Shown one piece after another: positions 48,980 through 60,480 of a stretch of DNA of 64,000 nt. The translations under genes and the position numbers were made by a program. Position 1 is the first letter of the stretch. Each line of letters opens with the position of its first letter. A model generated the notes under the pieces. It saw only the letters and a list, made by a program, of their open reading frames with translations, was not told the DNA's origin and searched no databases. The stretch is taken from contig CM055828.1 in NCBI GenBank assembly GCA_029582265.1, positions 30,624,459 through 30,688,458 of the forward strand, given 5' to 3'. The DNA comes from Zoroaster sp. YZ-2022. Taxonomy: Eukaryota; Echinodermata; Asteroidea; Forcipulatida; Zoroasteridae.

Positions 48980-49018
48980 TTAATGTATATTTTGTTGTTA
49001 TTCGTTTTCCCATGTTAG

Positions 49019-49092
49019 ATGTCTGGACAACAACAGTATTAGTTATACTTTCACTCAGAACATTTGATGGTCTACAAAAAAGCGTACTTACT
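49019..49092 (+). pseudogene. Class-B LRR exon, dead
   Basis: After CCATGTTAG it reads CLDNNSIS, then an extra T shifts the frame and the conserved QNI/TFDGLQK end follows in another frame. There is no GT donor: the exon end reads GCGTACTTACTTGTCAT. Confidence 0.8.
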
Positions 49093-49371
49093 TGTCATAA
49101 ATTTCAATCGTGATACCATGACAACGTTTCATAAAGTATGATTTCAGGAAAGTGTGAGAACATTGATGGATATATACTGATGTAGGCCTATATTTGCTTT
49201 AACACGATGTTTTTAACCCTACTTGGTGCTTGTATTTTCTATATAGGCTTAATGAGCTGCAGGCGGAGTATGAGTATACATTCAGAAAAATCTAAGAATA
49301 TTGGTGAACATAACCATATTAACGGGATTTAATGATCTTTGTTTTAACCCTACTTTGTTTTCCCATCTTAG

Positions 49372-49443
49372 ATGGCTGTGCAACAACAACATCAGTGAAA
49401 CTGCTACAGGAGCATTTGATGGTCTACAAAATCTCAAAGAATT
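49372..49443 (+). CDS. LRR exon 3
   Basis: 72 nt, phase 2-2, between TTCCCATCTTAG and GTAAGTATTC. The core is LCNNNISETATGAFDGLQNL. The position usually Ile-x-Pro is Thr-Ala-Thr, a small departure from the other copies. Confidence 0.88.
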
Positions 49444-50048
49444 GTAAGTATTCATGTCATGCATTTCGAGCCACCGATTTCTCTTGACTGAAGTGACGTC
49501 TCACTGGAAACAAATTAGATGAAGTGCGTATAGTTCATGTTTGCCGATCAAATATATGTGTGCATTTTAAACTATTTTCTACGTACGACACAACGTAATC
49601 ATTAACAATTGTACAGATCATATTTTAGTGTATATCTGATTTTAACCCCAAAAAATAAATAATATAATACTTATATAAATGTTTATATATTATGAGAACA
49701 TTTTTGAAAAACAAATTAAAAACAAACAACAAATTAAACATATCATCTGTTTAATGTATATTGGATTTTAACCAAACATCATATATACTAGTTTATATAT
49801 AAATGTTTATATGTAATGAGAAGATTTGGAGAAACAATTTTAAACAAAAAACCTGTTCCATACTGTAACACTTGTAAATGGAGGATAGCATTCCACCAAA
49901 CCGTATTTTGTATATCAATGCACTCAAGTGTTGTCTATCGAGATTCATTCGTTATTTTAAATTTCTAAAATATGTGAACCTCAGGCAGAATAATTCTTGT
50001 TATGTGTTTCAATACAATGTTTTAACCCTACTTCGTGTTCCCTTCATT

Positions 50049-50126
50049 ATGTCTGGACAACAACAATATTAGTAGCCTATACTGCCACCCAGAACATTTG
50101 ATGGTCTACAAAAGCGTACTTACTTG
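50049..50126 (+). pseudogene. Class-B LRR exon, dead
   Basis: GTCTGGACAACAACAATATT is followed by an insertion (AGTAGCCTATACTGCC) and AGAACATTTGATGGTC. The acceptor AG is lost (TTCATTATG), the frame is broken and the end is the donorless GCGTACTTACTTGTCAT. Confidence 0.8.
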
Positions 50127-50714
50127 TCATCAATTTTCATAAAGCAGGAACCTGCCATACATGAATGTTAACTTAAGTTACCCCTGAAAACGAAACAAAA
50201 TTAGAGGGAGTACGAAGTTCGTGTTTCGTGCCGATCGAAATATTTGTATGCATTTTCCCTTTTTTATCTTTAACGAAACAAAGTAATGGGCTACATTTTT
50301 ACGGGTCATTTCTTTAATGTACCGTATATCTTCAATCATAAAAGTTAAACAAACTCATAATAAATTGTCTCTAATGAGGAAATTATTTGTATTGTTTGTT
50401 TTATATTTCGCTAATTGACAACGTACCAACGTTTCATAAAGTATGATTTCAGGAACATCTGAGAACATTGATGGATATCTACCGATGTACGCCTATATCT
50501 GCTTCAACACGGTGTTTTAACCTATATACTTGGTGATTGTATTTGCTATATAGGCCTAATGAGCTGCAGCCGGAAATAGTATTCATAGTTTTTGACCGAT
50601 CACTATTTTTTCACCAAATATGTTTTCAGGAAAATCTAAGAATATTGGTGAAAAATCCGTATTAACGGGATTTAATGATCTTTGTTTTAACCCTACTTTG
50701 TTTTCCCACCTTAG

Positions 50715-50786
50715 ATGGCTGTGCAACAACAAAATCAGTGAAATTGCTCCAGGAACATTTGATGGTTTACAAAATCTCTATTATTT
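50715..50786 (+). CDS. LRR exon 4
   Basis: 72 nt, phase 2-2, between TTCCCACCTTAG and GTAAGTATTC. The core is LCNNKISEIAPGTFDGLQNL. Its downstream intron is duplicated after exon 9 (60841-60912); here it has received the foldback element at 50884. Confidence 0.9.
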
Positions 50787-50883
50787 GTAAGTATTCATGT
50801 CATGAATTTCAATCACACAGCATCTAGCCACAGTTTTTTCTTTAAATGAAGTTACGTCTCGCTGCAAACAAATTAGATGAAGT

Positions 50884-51188
50884 CATTGGCGGATCCAGGG
50901 GGGGGGGGGGCTAAGGGGGCTGTAGCCCCCCTAAAATCGTTTAAAAAAAAAATTAAAAAAAATAAATAAAGAGAAAAAGAGAGAGAGAGAGAGGGGGGAG
51001 GGGAGGGGAGGGGAGGGGAGAACGCACTCCCATTCTCACAGTGTGCGGGATAAACATAAGGAGGTGACCTACTTAGTACTGTACTAACCGTTGCGCATAG
51101 GAAGTGGCGGCACCCTTTGTAGTACTGAAAAATAATTGTTTTTGATTCTCAGCCCCCCCCCCCTAAAAATGTTCTGGATCCGCCCATG
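50884..51188 (-). mobile_element. Foldback element with 5-bp target duplication, copy 2
   Basis: Ends are CATTGGCGGATCCAG and CTGGATCCGCCCATG, flanked by GAAGT (50879-50883 and 51189-51193). The paralogous intron at about 62222 reads GATGAAGTGCTTAG without the element, giving a true empty site. It carries A-rich, GA-rich and G/C tracts and no coding frame. Confidence 0.9.
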
Positions 51189-51264
51189 GAAGTGCTTAGT
51201 TCATGTTTGCCGATCGAAATAATTATTTATATGTATGCATTTTAAATTATTTTCATCTTTTTAA

Positions 51265-51472
51265 AGGAAAAATATCGTCACGATTATAGCAGACTTTCAA
51301 CAGGGCATGGAATCAGTTACCTATAGTTTAAGATGAACACAGTGACTGAAAATTACTGGTTCATTTATGCAGCAGCAACGGTAATATGACCTTATCATAT
51401 TCGAAGACAATGAGTTCATCTAAAACAAGCACTCCGATTCCATGCCCTGTTGATCGTGATGATATTGTCCCT
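51265..51472 (+). repeat. TTAA-MITE in intron 4
   Basis: The left flank is TTTTTAA then AGGAAAAATATCGTCACGAT. The right end GATATTGTCCCTGTAA has the TTAA mutated to TGTAA. The copy at 62336-62543 shares that same mutation, so this is one insertion later duplicated. Confidence 0.85.
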
Positions 51473-52163
51473 GTAATGTATTCGATCATACTTATATAAA
51501 TGGTTATATGTAATAAGAACATTTGGAGAAAACAATTAAAAAGAACAAAAACCCTGTTCCATACTGTAACACCGTATTTTGTATATCAATGCACTCAAGT
51601 GTTATTTAAAATTCTAAAATATGTGAACCTCAGGCAGCTAGGATAATATTGTTTAATGTATATCTTCAATCATTAAGTTAAACATAGTCATATAACACAT
51701 TTTCTCTAAAACGACGAAATTTGAATTGTTTGTTTTAAATTTATTTACAAATCATCATATTCTATGACACTTGTTTTATATTTCGATGCACTCAACTATT
51801 GTCTATCGAGATTCATTTGTAAATTAAATTTTCTAAAATGAGTGAACCTCAGGCAAGAAAATTGTTGAACTTATTTGATCCATACCATGACAACGTTGCA
51901 TAAATTAGTATGGTTTCAGGAAAATCTGAGAACATTGATGGATGTATACCGACGCTTTATCACGATGTTATTAACCCTACTTGGTGATTTTATTTGCTAT
52001 ATAGGCCTTATGAGCTGCGACGGAAACACTTTTCATAGTTTTTGACCGATCACTAATATTTCACCAAGTATGCTTTCAGGAACGTCTGAAAGTTGGTGAA
52101 AATGACCATATTAACGGGCTTTAATGATCTTTGTTTTAACCCTACTTTGTTTTTCCATTTTAG

Positions 52164-52235
52164 ATCGCTGGAAAACAACAAAATCAATAAAATTGCTCCA
52201 GGAACATTTGATGGTCTACAAAATCTCTATTATTT
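52164..52235 (+). CDS. LRR exon 5
   Basis: 72 nt, phase 2-2, between TTCCATTTTAG and GTAAGTATTC. The core is LENNKINKIAPGTFDGLQNL. Closest in sequence to the exon at 63212-63283, as expected from the duplication. Confidence 0.9.
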
Positions 52236-52479
52236 GTAAGTATTCATGTCATAAATTTCAATCATGCAGCATCTGGTTTCAGGCAAATCTGATGGATATA
52301 TACTGATGGATATATACCGATGTAGGCCTAATGAGCTGCAGGCAGAAATATTGTTGATAGCTTTTGACCGATCACTAATTGTTCACCAAGTGTGCTTTCA
52401 GGAAACTCTAATGACATTGGTGAAAATAACCATATTAATGGAGTTAATGATCTTTTTAAACCTCACTTTCCCATCTTAG

Positions 52480-52551
52480 ATTACTGCACAACAACAATAT
52501 CATTGCAATTGCTCCAGGAACATTTGATGGTCTACAAAATCTCAACACATT
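52480..52551 (+). pseudogene. LRR exon with destroyed donor
   Basis: The frame is open (LHNNNIIAIAPGTFDGLQNL) and the acceptor CCCATCTTAG is intact, but the donor reads ATAAGTATT instead of GTAAGTATT. It probably cannot be spliced as an internal exon. Its duplicate at 63531-63602 has a different substitution at the same site. Confidence 0.75.
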
Positions 52552-52976
52552 ATAAGTATTCAAGTCACAAATTTCAATCATGCAGCATCGAGCCACAGAT
52601 TACTCCTGACTGAAATATCTAATTGCAAACAAATTAGATGAAGTGCGTAGTTCATGTTTGCCGATCGAAATATATGTGTGTATTTTTAACTATTTTCTCT
52701 GTGCGATACAATGTAATCATCAACATTTGTACATATGATCTTTTAATGTAAGGTCTATATTAATTTTAACAAAATACACACATGTCCAATACTATAACAC
52801 TTGTTAATGGAGGATGGTATTCCACCGAGCCGTTTTTATTTATATCGATGCAGTCAAGTGATGTATATCGAGATTCATTTTGTTATTTTAAATTTCTAAA
52901 ATATGTGAACCTCAGGCAGGATAAACTGTTGTGTTTCAATACAGTGTTTTTAACCCTAGTTCGTTTTCCCATCTTA

Positions 52977-53020
52977 GATGTTTAGTCTAACAATATTAGT
53001 ATACTTTCACCAAGTTGGTG
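52977..53020 (+). pseudogene. Class-B LRR exon, truncated
   Basis: After CCCATCTTAG it reads ATGTTTAGTCTAACAATATT then AGTATACTTTCACC and stops matching. It has an in-frame stop and no second half. Confidence 0.75.
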
Positions 53021-53375
53021 TAAATTAAGTTATCATTATTGTATGGCAGACAACACATGTAAAAAACAAAATTCGATGCACTCAACTGTTGTCTATCGAG
53101 ATTTATTTGTAAATTATATTTTCTAAAATGAGTGAACCTCAGGCAGTAGATTTTCTCAACTTGTTGGATACCATGACAACGTTTCATAAAGTAGGCCCTA
53201 TGATTTCAGGAAAATCTGAGAACATTAATAGATATATACCAATGTTGGCCATATCTGCTTTAACGCGATGTTTTCAACCCTATTTCATTAACCCTACTTG
53301 CATTTTTAACGTACAACACAACATAATCATCAACAATTGTGCAGATCATCTGTTTAATGAATATGTAAAGAGAAC

Positions 53376-53447
53376 ATTGCTATCCAACAACACAATCAGT
53401 GAAATTGCTCCAGAAACATTCGATGGTTTACAAAATCTCAAAGAATT
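53376..53447 (+). pseudogene. LRR exon fused to intron, acceptor lost
   Basis: The exon body (LSNNTISEIAPETFDGLQNL) and the donor GTAAGTATTC are intact. Directly upstream is sequence that normally lies well downstream of an LRR exon (ATCATCTGTTTAATGAATAT). The usual TTTTCCCATCTTAG is missing. The junction falls at a short shared AGAACATT, consistent with a deletion between two cassettes. Confidence 0.8.
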
Positions 53448-54194
53448 GTAAGTATTCATGTCATGAAGTTCAAACACTCGGCATCGAACCCACCGATTTC
53501 TCTTCAATGAAATAATGTCTCATTGCAAAAAAATTAGATGCAGTGCTTAGTTCATGTCTGCCGATCGAAATGTGTTTGCGTTTTTAACTATTTTCTACGT
53601 ATAACGCAACATAATCATCAACAATTGTATAGATCATCTGTTTAATGAATATGTAATGAGAACATTTGGAGAAACAAATTAAAAAGAATAAATTAAAACA
53701 TATCATCTGTTTAATGTAAATCTGATTTTAACCAAAAATTATACATATATGAATGGTGATCAAAGTATATACTGAGCTACATTTTTCAAGGATCCGTAAA
53801 TCATAAAGCTAAACATACTCATGTAAGAAATTATTTCTATGAGGAAATGAGTATGTGCAAATTGTCATACAAAATCACACTTATTCATTGAAGGGCTATA
53901 GGACAACGGACTGTTATTTTATGTTTTGTATTTCGATGCACGGAGCTGTTGTCTATCGAGATTCATTTGTAACATTTTCTAAAATGAGTGAACCTCAGGT
54001 ATGGTTTTAAGAAAATGTGAGAACATTGATGGATATATATCGATGTAGGCCTATATCTGCTTTAACGCGATGTTTTCATCAGACTTCGTGGTTTTATTTT
54101 CTTTATAGGCCTAATGACCTGCAAAATAACTACCGGTATATTAATGGATTTAATAGTCTTTTTTTTTTAACTCTACTTTGTTTTTCCATCTTAG

Positions 54195-54266
54195 ATTGCT
54201 ATCCAACAACACAATCAATGAAATTGCTCCAGAAACATTCGATGGTTTACAAAATCTCACAGAATT
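54195..54266 (+). CDS. LRR exon 6
   Basis: 72 nt, phase 2-2, between TTTCCATCTTAG and GTAAGTATTC. The core is LSNNTINEIAPETFDGLQNL. It is the intact sister of the broken exon at 53376. Confidence 0.9.
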
Positions 54267-54884
54267 GTAAGTATTCATGTCATGAAGTTCAAACACTCGG
54301 CATCGAACCCACCGATTTCTCTTCAATGAAGTAATGTCCCATTGCAAAAAAAATAGATGCAGTGCTTAGTTCATGTCTGCTGATCAAAATCAGCAGACAT
54401 TGCGTTTTAAACTATTTTCTACGTACAACTCAACATAATCATCAACAATTGTGTAGATCATCTGTTTAATGAATATGCAATGAGAACATTTAGAGAAACA
54501 AATTAAAAAGTAAAATGTGAAGACATATCATTTGTTTAATGTAAATCTGATTTTAACCAAACACCATACATATATGAATGGTAATAAAAGTATATACTGA
54601 GCTACATTTTTCAAGGATCCGTTGTTTAATGTATATGTTCAATCATAAAGTTAAAAAATCTCATATAATAAATTGTCTCTAACGAGGGTATTTGTATTGT
54701 TCGTTTTCAATTTATTTACAAATTGTCGCACTATATCACATTTATTCATTGAAGGCTACAGGAAAACGAACTGATATTTATATGTTTTATATTTCGATGC
54801 ACTCAATTGTTGTCTATTGAGATTCATTTGTAAATTAAATTTCTAAAATGAGTGAACCTTTCGCAGGAAATTATTTCAACTTGT

Positions 54885-56092
54885 TTGATACTAGTGGGAC
54901 AATAACTGATCATTTGTTTACAAATTGCCCTGAACCTTTTGCTGAATCTTGGGTTTATCCTAACCCAGTTTCAAGCGACCACCACGCGCTGTACTTCATT
55001 CAACCTTGGAATTACTAAACCACAGCCTCACTAAAACATTCTTTGTGAATTTGTAATATACGATCAAGCTGAATTTGCTTGAATTAGCTCCGTGGGATTT
55101 GTTTATTGACCGCGACGACATTGATTCAACGTGGGAGGGGTTCCTTGACTTGTTTCACGCTGCTTCTAAGGATGCAATTCCTCGTAAGATCAAAGCCTTG
55201 AGGATCAACCGGGAAAGCCTTGGATCAACTGGGAAATCAAAGATCTGATCAACAAAAACACCGCTACTTTAAGCGAGCTCAACAATCGAACAGTTTAGCT
55301 TACACACTAAGAAATAAGGTGCAACTGGGGTGCAGGTTTTTGCTGAGTTGGTCAAATATGAAAATGGTGCAGATTTCAATTCTCAAAGACGCCTCCGTAG
55401 GGGAGGCACACATTCAGGGGGTGCCAAGTCTGCACCCACAGGGGTGGTGCTATTGTATGAACGATATGCACCCCTAGGCTATGGGTGCAGATTTGAACCA
55501 TTATTTCTTAGTGTGTACTGGGACAGTTACAAACAAGTACGGTACGGAATATGGTCAAGAGAGAGGTAAACGCGTCATACTGGCGATATGTGTATGATCT
55601 GTTCGCCCTTTGTACCAGACAATCGGAAACGTTTCTTTGCCTATATACGATCACAGAAACGTAACCCACCTCCTCCTGTTCAAGTGATGAACATGTAATC
55701 AATCAACCATCAGACATTGCACAACAATTTGCTTCGTTTTTTCAGACTGTTTTTTCCATATCAGCTGATGCTTTACCGTCAGTACCAGCTACATGTGAAC
55801 TGCCAATTCCTCCCTTGGGGAATATTCATATTTCCCACAGTGAGGTATTTCGTCAACTCTCTAATTTAAATGAGCGAAAGTCACCGGGACCTGACGGACT
55901 TACACCAACCATGCACCAACTATCTTAAAGAAATCTGCGAAAGTTGTCTCCCCGGTTTTACAACGCATTTTCACATTGTGGCTATCGCGGGGGATATTAC
56001 CAACCTCGTGGAAACACGCTCATATTTCGCCAGTTTTGAAGTCAGGTGACCGATCGTTAACATCTAACTATCGCCGCAATAATAGCTAATGC
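54885..56092 (+). pseudogene. LINE fragment in the LRR gene's intron
   Basis: The frames read GTITDHLFTNCPEPF, VSSDHHALYFI (endonuclease SDH motif), INWEIKDLINKKHRYFKRAQ in part, then SHSEVFRQLSNLNERKSPGP and DGLTPT (the RT entry motif KSPGPDG), VLQRIFTLWLSRGILPTSWK and PVLKSGDRSLTSNYR. This is the end of the endonuclease and the first third of the RT of a CR1/Jockey-type LINE. Frameshifts and stops are present and the copy is truncated at both ends. A TA-flanked MITE is nested in it at 55303-55515. Confidence 0.8.
55303..55515. mobile_element. TA-flanked MITE nested in the LINE
   Basis: TACACACTAAGAAATAA at 55301 is exactly inverted at 55501-55517. Counting one TA as the target duplication, the flanks close to TTTAGCTTACTGGGACAG, and the LINE frame then continues uninterrupted as NSLAYWDSYKQ. 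TA duplication is typical of Tc1/mariner-type elements. Non-coding, about 213 bp. Confidence 0.85.
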
Positions 56093-56940
56093 TATATTCG
56101 TAGCCACCTTAATGATCGTTTGCTTTCCCCTGTGCAGCATGGGTGGAAATAACGGGGGAAATCACGGGGGAAATCACGTGTTACACAACTTTTGAGCATC
56201 ACTAAGGCCAAACAGTTTCTAGTTTCTGGTCATAGCTCGGCTTCAAAATCGGTGCGGTGACGTTTTTTTTTCTTTTTTGCCAACCAGTGAAATACGTGAT
56301 AGATGTATACGCGGTTATTGGAACACAAATAAAACAATTAGTTATATATATAGTTGAATTGGTAACATTACAAGCTTTAATTTGGTACAGGTTTGACCCC
56401 TGTGGCATTTTGCATTCTGGAGATATATTAATAATTTGCATATTCATATTTTACAATGTAACAAAAGTGCTTTCAGAGATACAGCCCTTTAAACATACTA
56501 AGTGGAAAAAGAAATGAGCTAAAAATAAACTCTCTTGATAGCAACAGTTATGTTATTGATAGCGGGTGTTAAAACCGTATCACTACGAAAGCATAACATT
56601 GGTGGTTTTTTCCACTTAAACGAACAAAGAGTAAAACAAAAGACGAAAACAATGCACACAAAAACGTTTGTTTTTTCATCTTTATTCATCAATATTAATA
56701 TTTCTGAAAATAAATTATGAAAATATTGATATTATAGAAGCCAACAAAAAAAAAAAAAAAAAAAAATCAGTTTGTGAAGATTTGTTCACCCGTCTCCACA
56801 TAGAACAGCCCTTTACGTGTAACAGCATAGCGTTAATACCCTTTTTCGTAGAGCGGGTCACATATTTAGAGAGGCCTCACAAATCGGGCAAACGTTCTTA
56901 CCCCTATGTGAAAAAATTGTTTAAAACACAGCACAGCAGA
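56093..56940. other. Intronic stretch, no recognised feature
   Basis: It includes a short direct repeat (CGGGGGAAATCA, twice near 56155-56175) and a poly-A run at about 56747-56766. No gene is seen. Confidence 0.4.
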
Positions 56941-57071
56941 ATTCCAATCAATCCAGCAATAATATTTCACCAAGTATACTTTCAAGAAAATCTAATAACA
57001 TTGGTGAAAATAACCATATTAACAGGCCTTAATGATCTTTGTTTTAAATCTACTTTGTTTTCCCATCTTAG

Positions 57072-57143
57072 ATGGCTGTCCAACAACAGCATCAGTATAA
57101 TTGCTCCAAGAGCATTTGCTGATCTACAAAATCTCAGTTTGTT
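57072..57143 (+). CDS. LRR exon 7
   Basis: 72 nt, phase 2-2, between TTCCCATCTTAG and GTAAGTATTC. The core is LSNNSISIIAPRAFADLQNL. The usual FDGL is FADL here. Confidence 0.9.
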
Positions 57144-57582
57144 GTAAGTATTCTTGTCATGAATTTTAATCACGCAGCATCGAAACACCGATTTCTCTTG
57201 ATTGAAGTTTCGTCTCGTTGCAAACAAATTAGATGAAGTGCCTAGTTCATGTTTCCGATCAAAATATACGCATTTGTACAGATTATCTGTTTAATGTATG
57301 TCTAATTCTAACCAAAAGTCATACTTATAAATGGTTATGTAATGAGAACACTCAAGTGCCAATCGAAATAATATTATATGTATGCATTTTCACTTTTTCT
57401 ACTTAAGACACAACATAATCATCAACATTTCTACAGATCATCTGTTTAATTTACATTTGATTTTAACCAAAAATCATACTTATTGAAATGGTTATATATA
57501 CCGGTAATGAGAACATTGGGAAAATAAATTGTTTTGTTTTTCAATATAATGTTTTTAACGCTACTTGGTTTTCCCATAATAG

Positions 57583-57654
57583 ATGTCTGGACAACAACAA
57601 TATTAGTACACTTTCACCCAGAACATTTGATGGTCTACAAAAGCGTACTTTAGA
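57583..57654 (+). pseudogene. Class-B LRR exon, open frame but no donor
   Basis: After CCCATAATAG the frame is open and reads LDNNNISTLSPRTFDGLQK. At the position of the donor it reads ACTTTAGACAGATC, with no GT. It is the best preserved class-B exon and shows the ancestral class-B sequence. It could act only as a terminal exon, since a stop follows about 14 codons later. Confidence 0.7.
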
Positions 57655-57779
57655 CAGATCTGTTGTTCAAATGAAAATCTTGAACCATAAAGGATAAAAA
57701 ATACTCAGGATCGTTTTAAACTAATTTACAATTCGTCACACTATGTCACACTGCTGAATGAAGGGTTGTAGGACAACCA

Positions 57780-57883
57780 GGCGTGTAGCCAGATATTTTT
57801 CAGGGGGGGGGGGGGGCTTAAATGTGCAAATTTTATCTGTGAGCTCAATTCTTGCACGCATGCCCAGGTGTAAATAATCCCCC

Positions 57884-57914
<31 letters not shown>

Positions 57915-58022
57915 CACCCCAACAAAACAAAACAAACAAACAAACAAACAAAAACAAAAAACTCTTAAAACAACACTTTCTGTACCATTTCAGCCCCCCT
58001 CCTCTCCGGCTACGCCACTGAG
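57780..58022. mobile_element. GCGTAGCC foldback element
   Basis: AGGCGTGTAGCCAGATATTT with a G-run at the left and GGCTACGCCACTGAGG after a C-run at the right form inverted ends. A long poly-A run lies inside. It is non-coding and inserted in an LRR intron. Confidence 0.65.
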
Positions 58023-58249
58023 GACAACAATTTTTTTTTTTTTGACGCGCTCAATTATTGTCTACCGATGTTTATTGTATTTTTATTTATTTATTTATTA
58101 TTATTTTAAATAAATGAACCTCGTTCATGATAAATATTGCAATGTTTGCTTTCAAGAAACTTATAAGAACATTGATATATACCGATGTATGCTATAGCAC
58201 GATGTTGTTTAACCCTACTTCATTATGTCTGAACATAGATGGACAACTA

Positions 58250-58310
58250 GGCTAACATTAAAATTATATCCAGAACATCGATGGTTTACAAACGCACTTA
58301 CTTATCATAA
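58250..58310 (+). pseudogene. Class-B LRR exon, badly decayed
   Basis: ATGGACAACTAGGCTAACAT and CCAGAACATCGATGGTTTAC followed by ACGCACTTACTTATCAT are recognisable class-B blocks. An in-frame stop and no donor are present. Confidence 0.6.
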
Positions 58311-58605
58311 ATTGCAAACAAGCAGGAACCAGCCATAATTATTTCTTTTTACTGAAATTTCTCTATTTTACAAAAATTAGAGTGAGTACAAAGTTCTCGT
58401 GTTTACGTATCGAAATGTTTTATGCGTTTGCACTAGTTTATTTCGCTATTTTGGAAACAAAGTAATTTAATGAGCTAACCATTTTAAGGAATTAGTTATT
58501 TGATTTATTGCATACTACCGGTAATTGTTATCCAAGCAAAAAACTATAACCAAATACATTGGCTTTAATATAATGTTTTAACCCTACTTTGTTTTCCTAT
58601 CTAAG

Positions 58606-58677
58606 ATTGCTGCAGAATAACAATTTAAGTAAAATTGCCCCAGGAACATTTGAGGGTCTACAAAAGCTCAATCAGCT
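58606..58677 (+). CDS. LRR exon 8
   Basis: 72 nt, phase 2-2, between TTCCTATCTAAG and GTAAGTTTTC. The core is LQNNNLSKIAPGTFEGLQKL. It is more diverged than its neighbours, and its downstream intron departs from the cassette after about 60 bp. Confidence 0.88.
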
Positions 58678-60480
58678 GTAAGTTTTCATGTCATCAATTT
58701 CAATTACTAACCATTTTGGATCCCTGAAATTCCGAACTATGACTGTCACACAAAAGAAACAACAGTTACCCTGGTGATCCCGTGATGATTGATAAATGAA
58801 TGTATGACTTTTTGAGTGATCAGCAAGCTGAATATATTAACCAGGTGAAGCATAAATTCGTTTTATGTTTTGAACGGTTTCGAACGAAATAGACATGTCC
58901 CAAAATGACGAAATTAACGTCGATCTGCGCACTTCCGGGTTTGATAACGAGGCTCTCGGTGTTGAATGTTATGCGATATGCGAACTTGAGTCGTTCACAC
59001 ACACACACACACACACACACACATTGCGAATAATTCAGAGCTGTCCTGCCCGGTACGATCACTTGGGAAAAATAATGCTCTAGGTTCTCAAAGTTGCAGT
59101 GTCATTCAGAGAAAAAAAGAAAGAAAATGCATTCAGATGTTTCGTATTCATCCTTATGTTGATTTGTTTTTGTTTCACTATTTTACAAATTTGATAGCAC
59201 ATGAGACCAACATATTTCATCCCTGTTTGATAAAATGATCAATTTAACACCACCAAGTTTCATGTAGACCTGTGATTATTTTTGTTTTGCGAATTTAACA
59301 GTGGGACTCACTGACTGAATATTACTTTTTTAGATACGTCTTGCTTTCCACTATCAAGACACTGATAAACATTTTAACTGCACAATCATTTATCATGGCT
59401 ATCATTTCGCAAGGGAATATTAAGTCATGTGTGGCGCGCGCTGCTCACTTGACGGTCCAGTTATGAAAAAAGGTTCAAAAATGTTGGGATGGGGGTTTAC
59501 AAAAATAGTTAATTTTGTATAAAAATGTTGCTGAAAAATTCAGGGAAATATGAGAATTTAGGGGGGAATCGGCGGGAATTTCTAGTTTCACCATAGCTGA
59601 ACCAAAAAAGCTATATATTATTTTACCAAATTCCTCAGTTTGTACTGATGAAATAAAAAAGCTAATTTACATTCGACTTAATTTTGATAGAATATAGAAA
59701 ATGCACTGGCTTTACAGTTTACGTGACGATAGCTTCTGTCAAAAGCCCACAATGGAAATTTATAATATTATTTATTACCAGCAACCGGCTTTTATCAATT
59801 TTTTCAGTTTTTTGAGATTGTAAGGCAGTTCTACAGTCAATAAATATTAGTTTGACTTTAAATTGTTTATAAAATAGTCGTAGGGGTCTTAGAAACCTAA
59901 AAAAAAATGTAAAAGAAATAAAATCTGGAACATACGCAAATGACCCCTTTTGGAGCACTTTGGTTTCGCCCTGGCCCACTGTGCGGCAGCCCGGTGAAAT
60001 CGAGCAAAATAATCCCGGTCTCTTGACTTCGATGTGTGAAATCTTCATGTAATAGTCAGATTCCCCGTATCAGATATACTATCGTGAAAACCAGCAGCTA
60101 CGTTAAGCTAAAAAATCAATTCATTTTACGATAAAATTCACCCATTTTGCCATAAAATGTTTCTGAATATTTGCTATAGGCCTATGTCAACTTAAAATTC
60201 ACTTTATGCAGCATTCATTCAAAGTACTTGTTCGATGTGTGGAGCAAGTACTGGGATCTGAAAATATTTCGTATTGCCTACTCGCATCGGTGTTGTGACT
60301 TGACACAGAGAGCCTCGGTTTCAATGTGGAAGTGCGCAGACGTGGTTAATTTGAAATTTCGTCTATACCCGCTGTTTTCGTGTCAGACTGTACAACCACA
60401 ATACATAGGCCTATCAATATTTGCGCATGGTCATTATCTGAACACTGTTCTATTGTGATTCACTTGTACTTTTAAATTTC
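58678..60480. other. Long intron stretch without cassette sequence
   Basis: It contains a (CA)n run at about 58997-59022 and the inverted copy (59790-59990) of the repeat seen at 9430-9640. No gene is seen. Confidence 0.5.

Noticed and set aside
57736..57957. Minus-strand frames rich in Phe and Cys
   Set aside because: They arise from a long homopolymer run in a non-coding element.
58895..59083. Frame with HTHTHTHT
   Set aside because: It is a (CA)n microsatellite read in frame.
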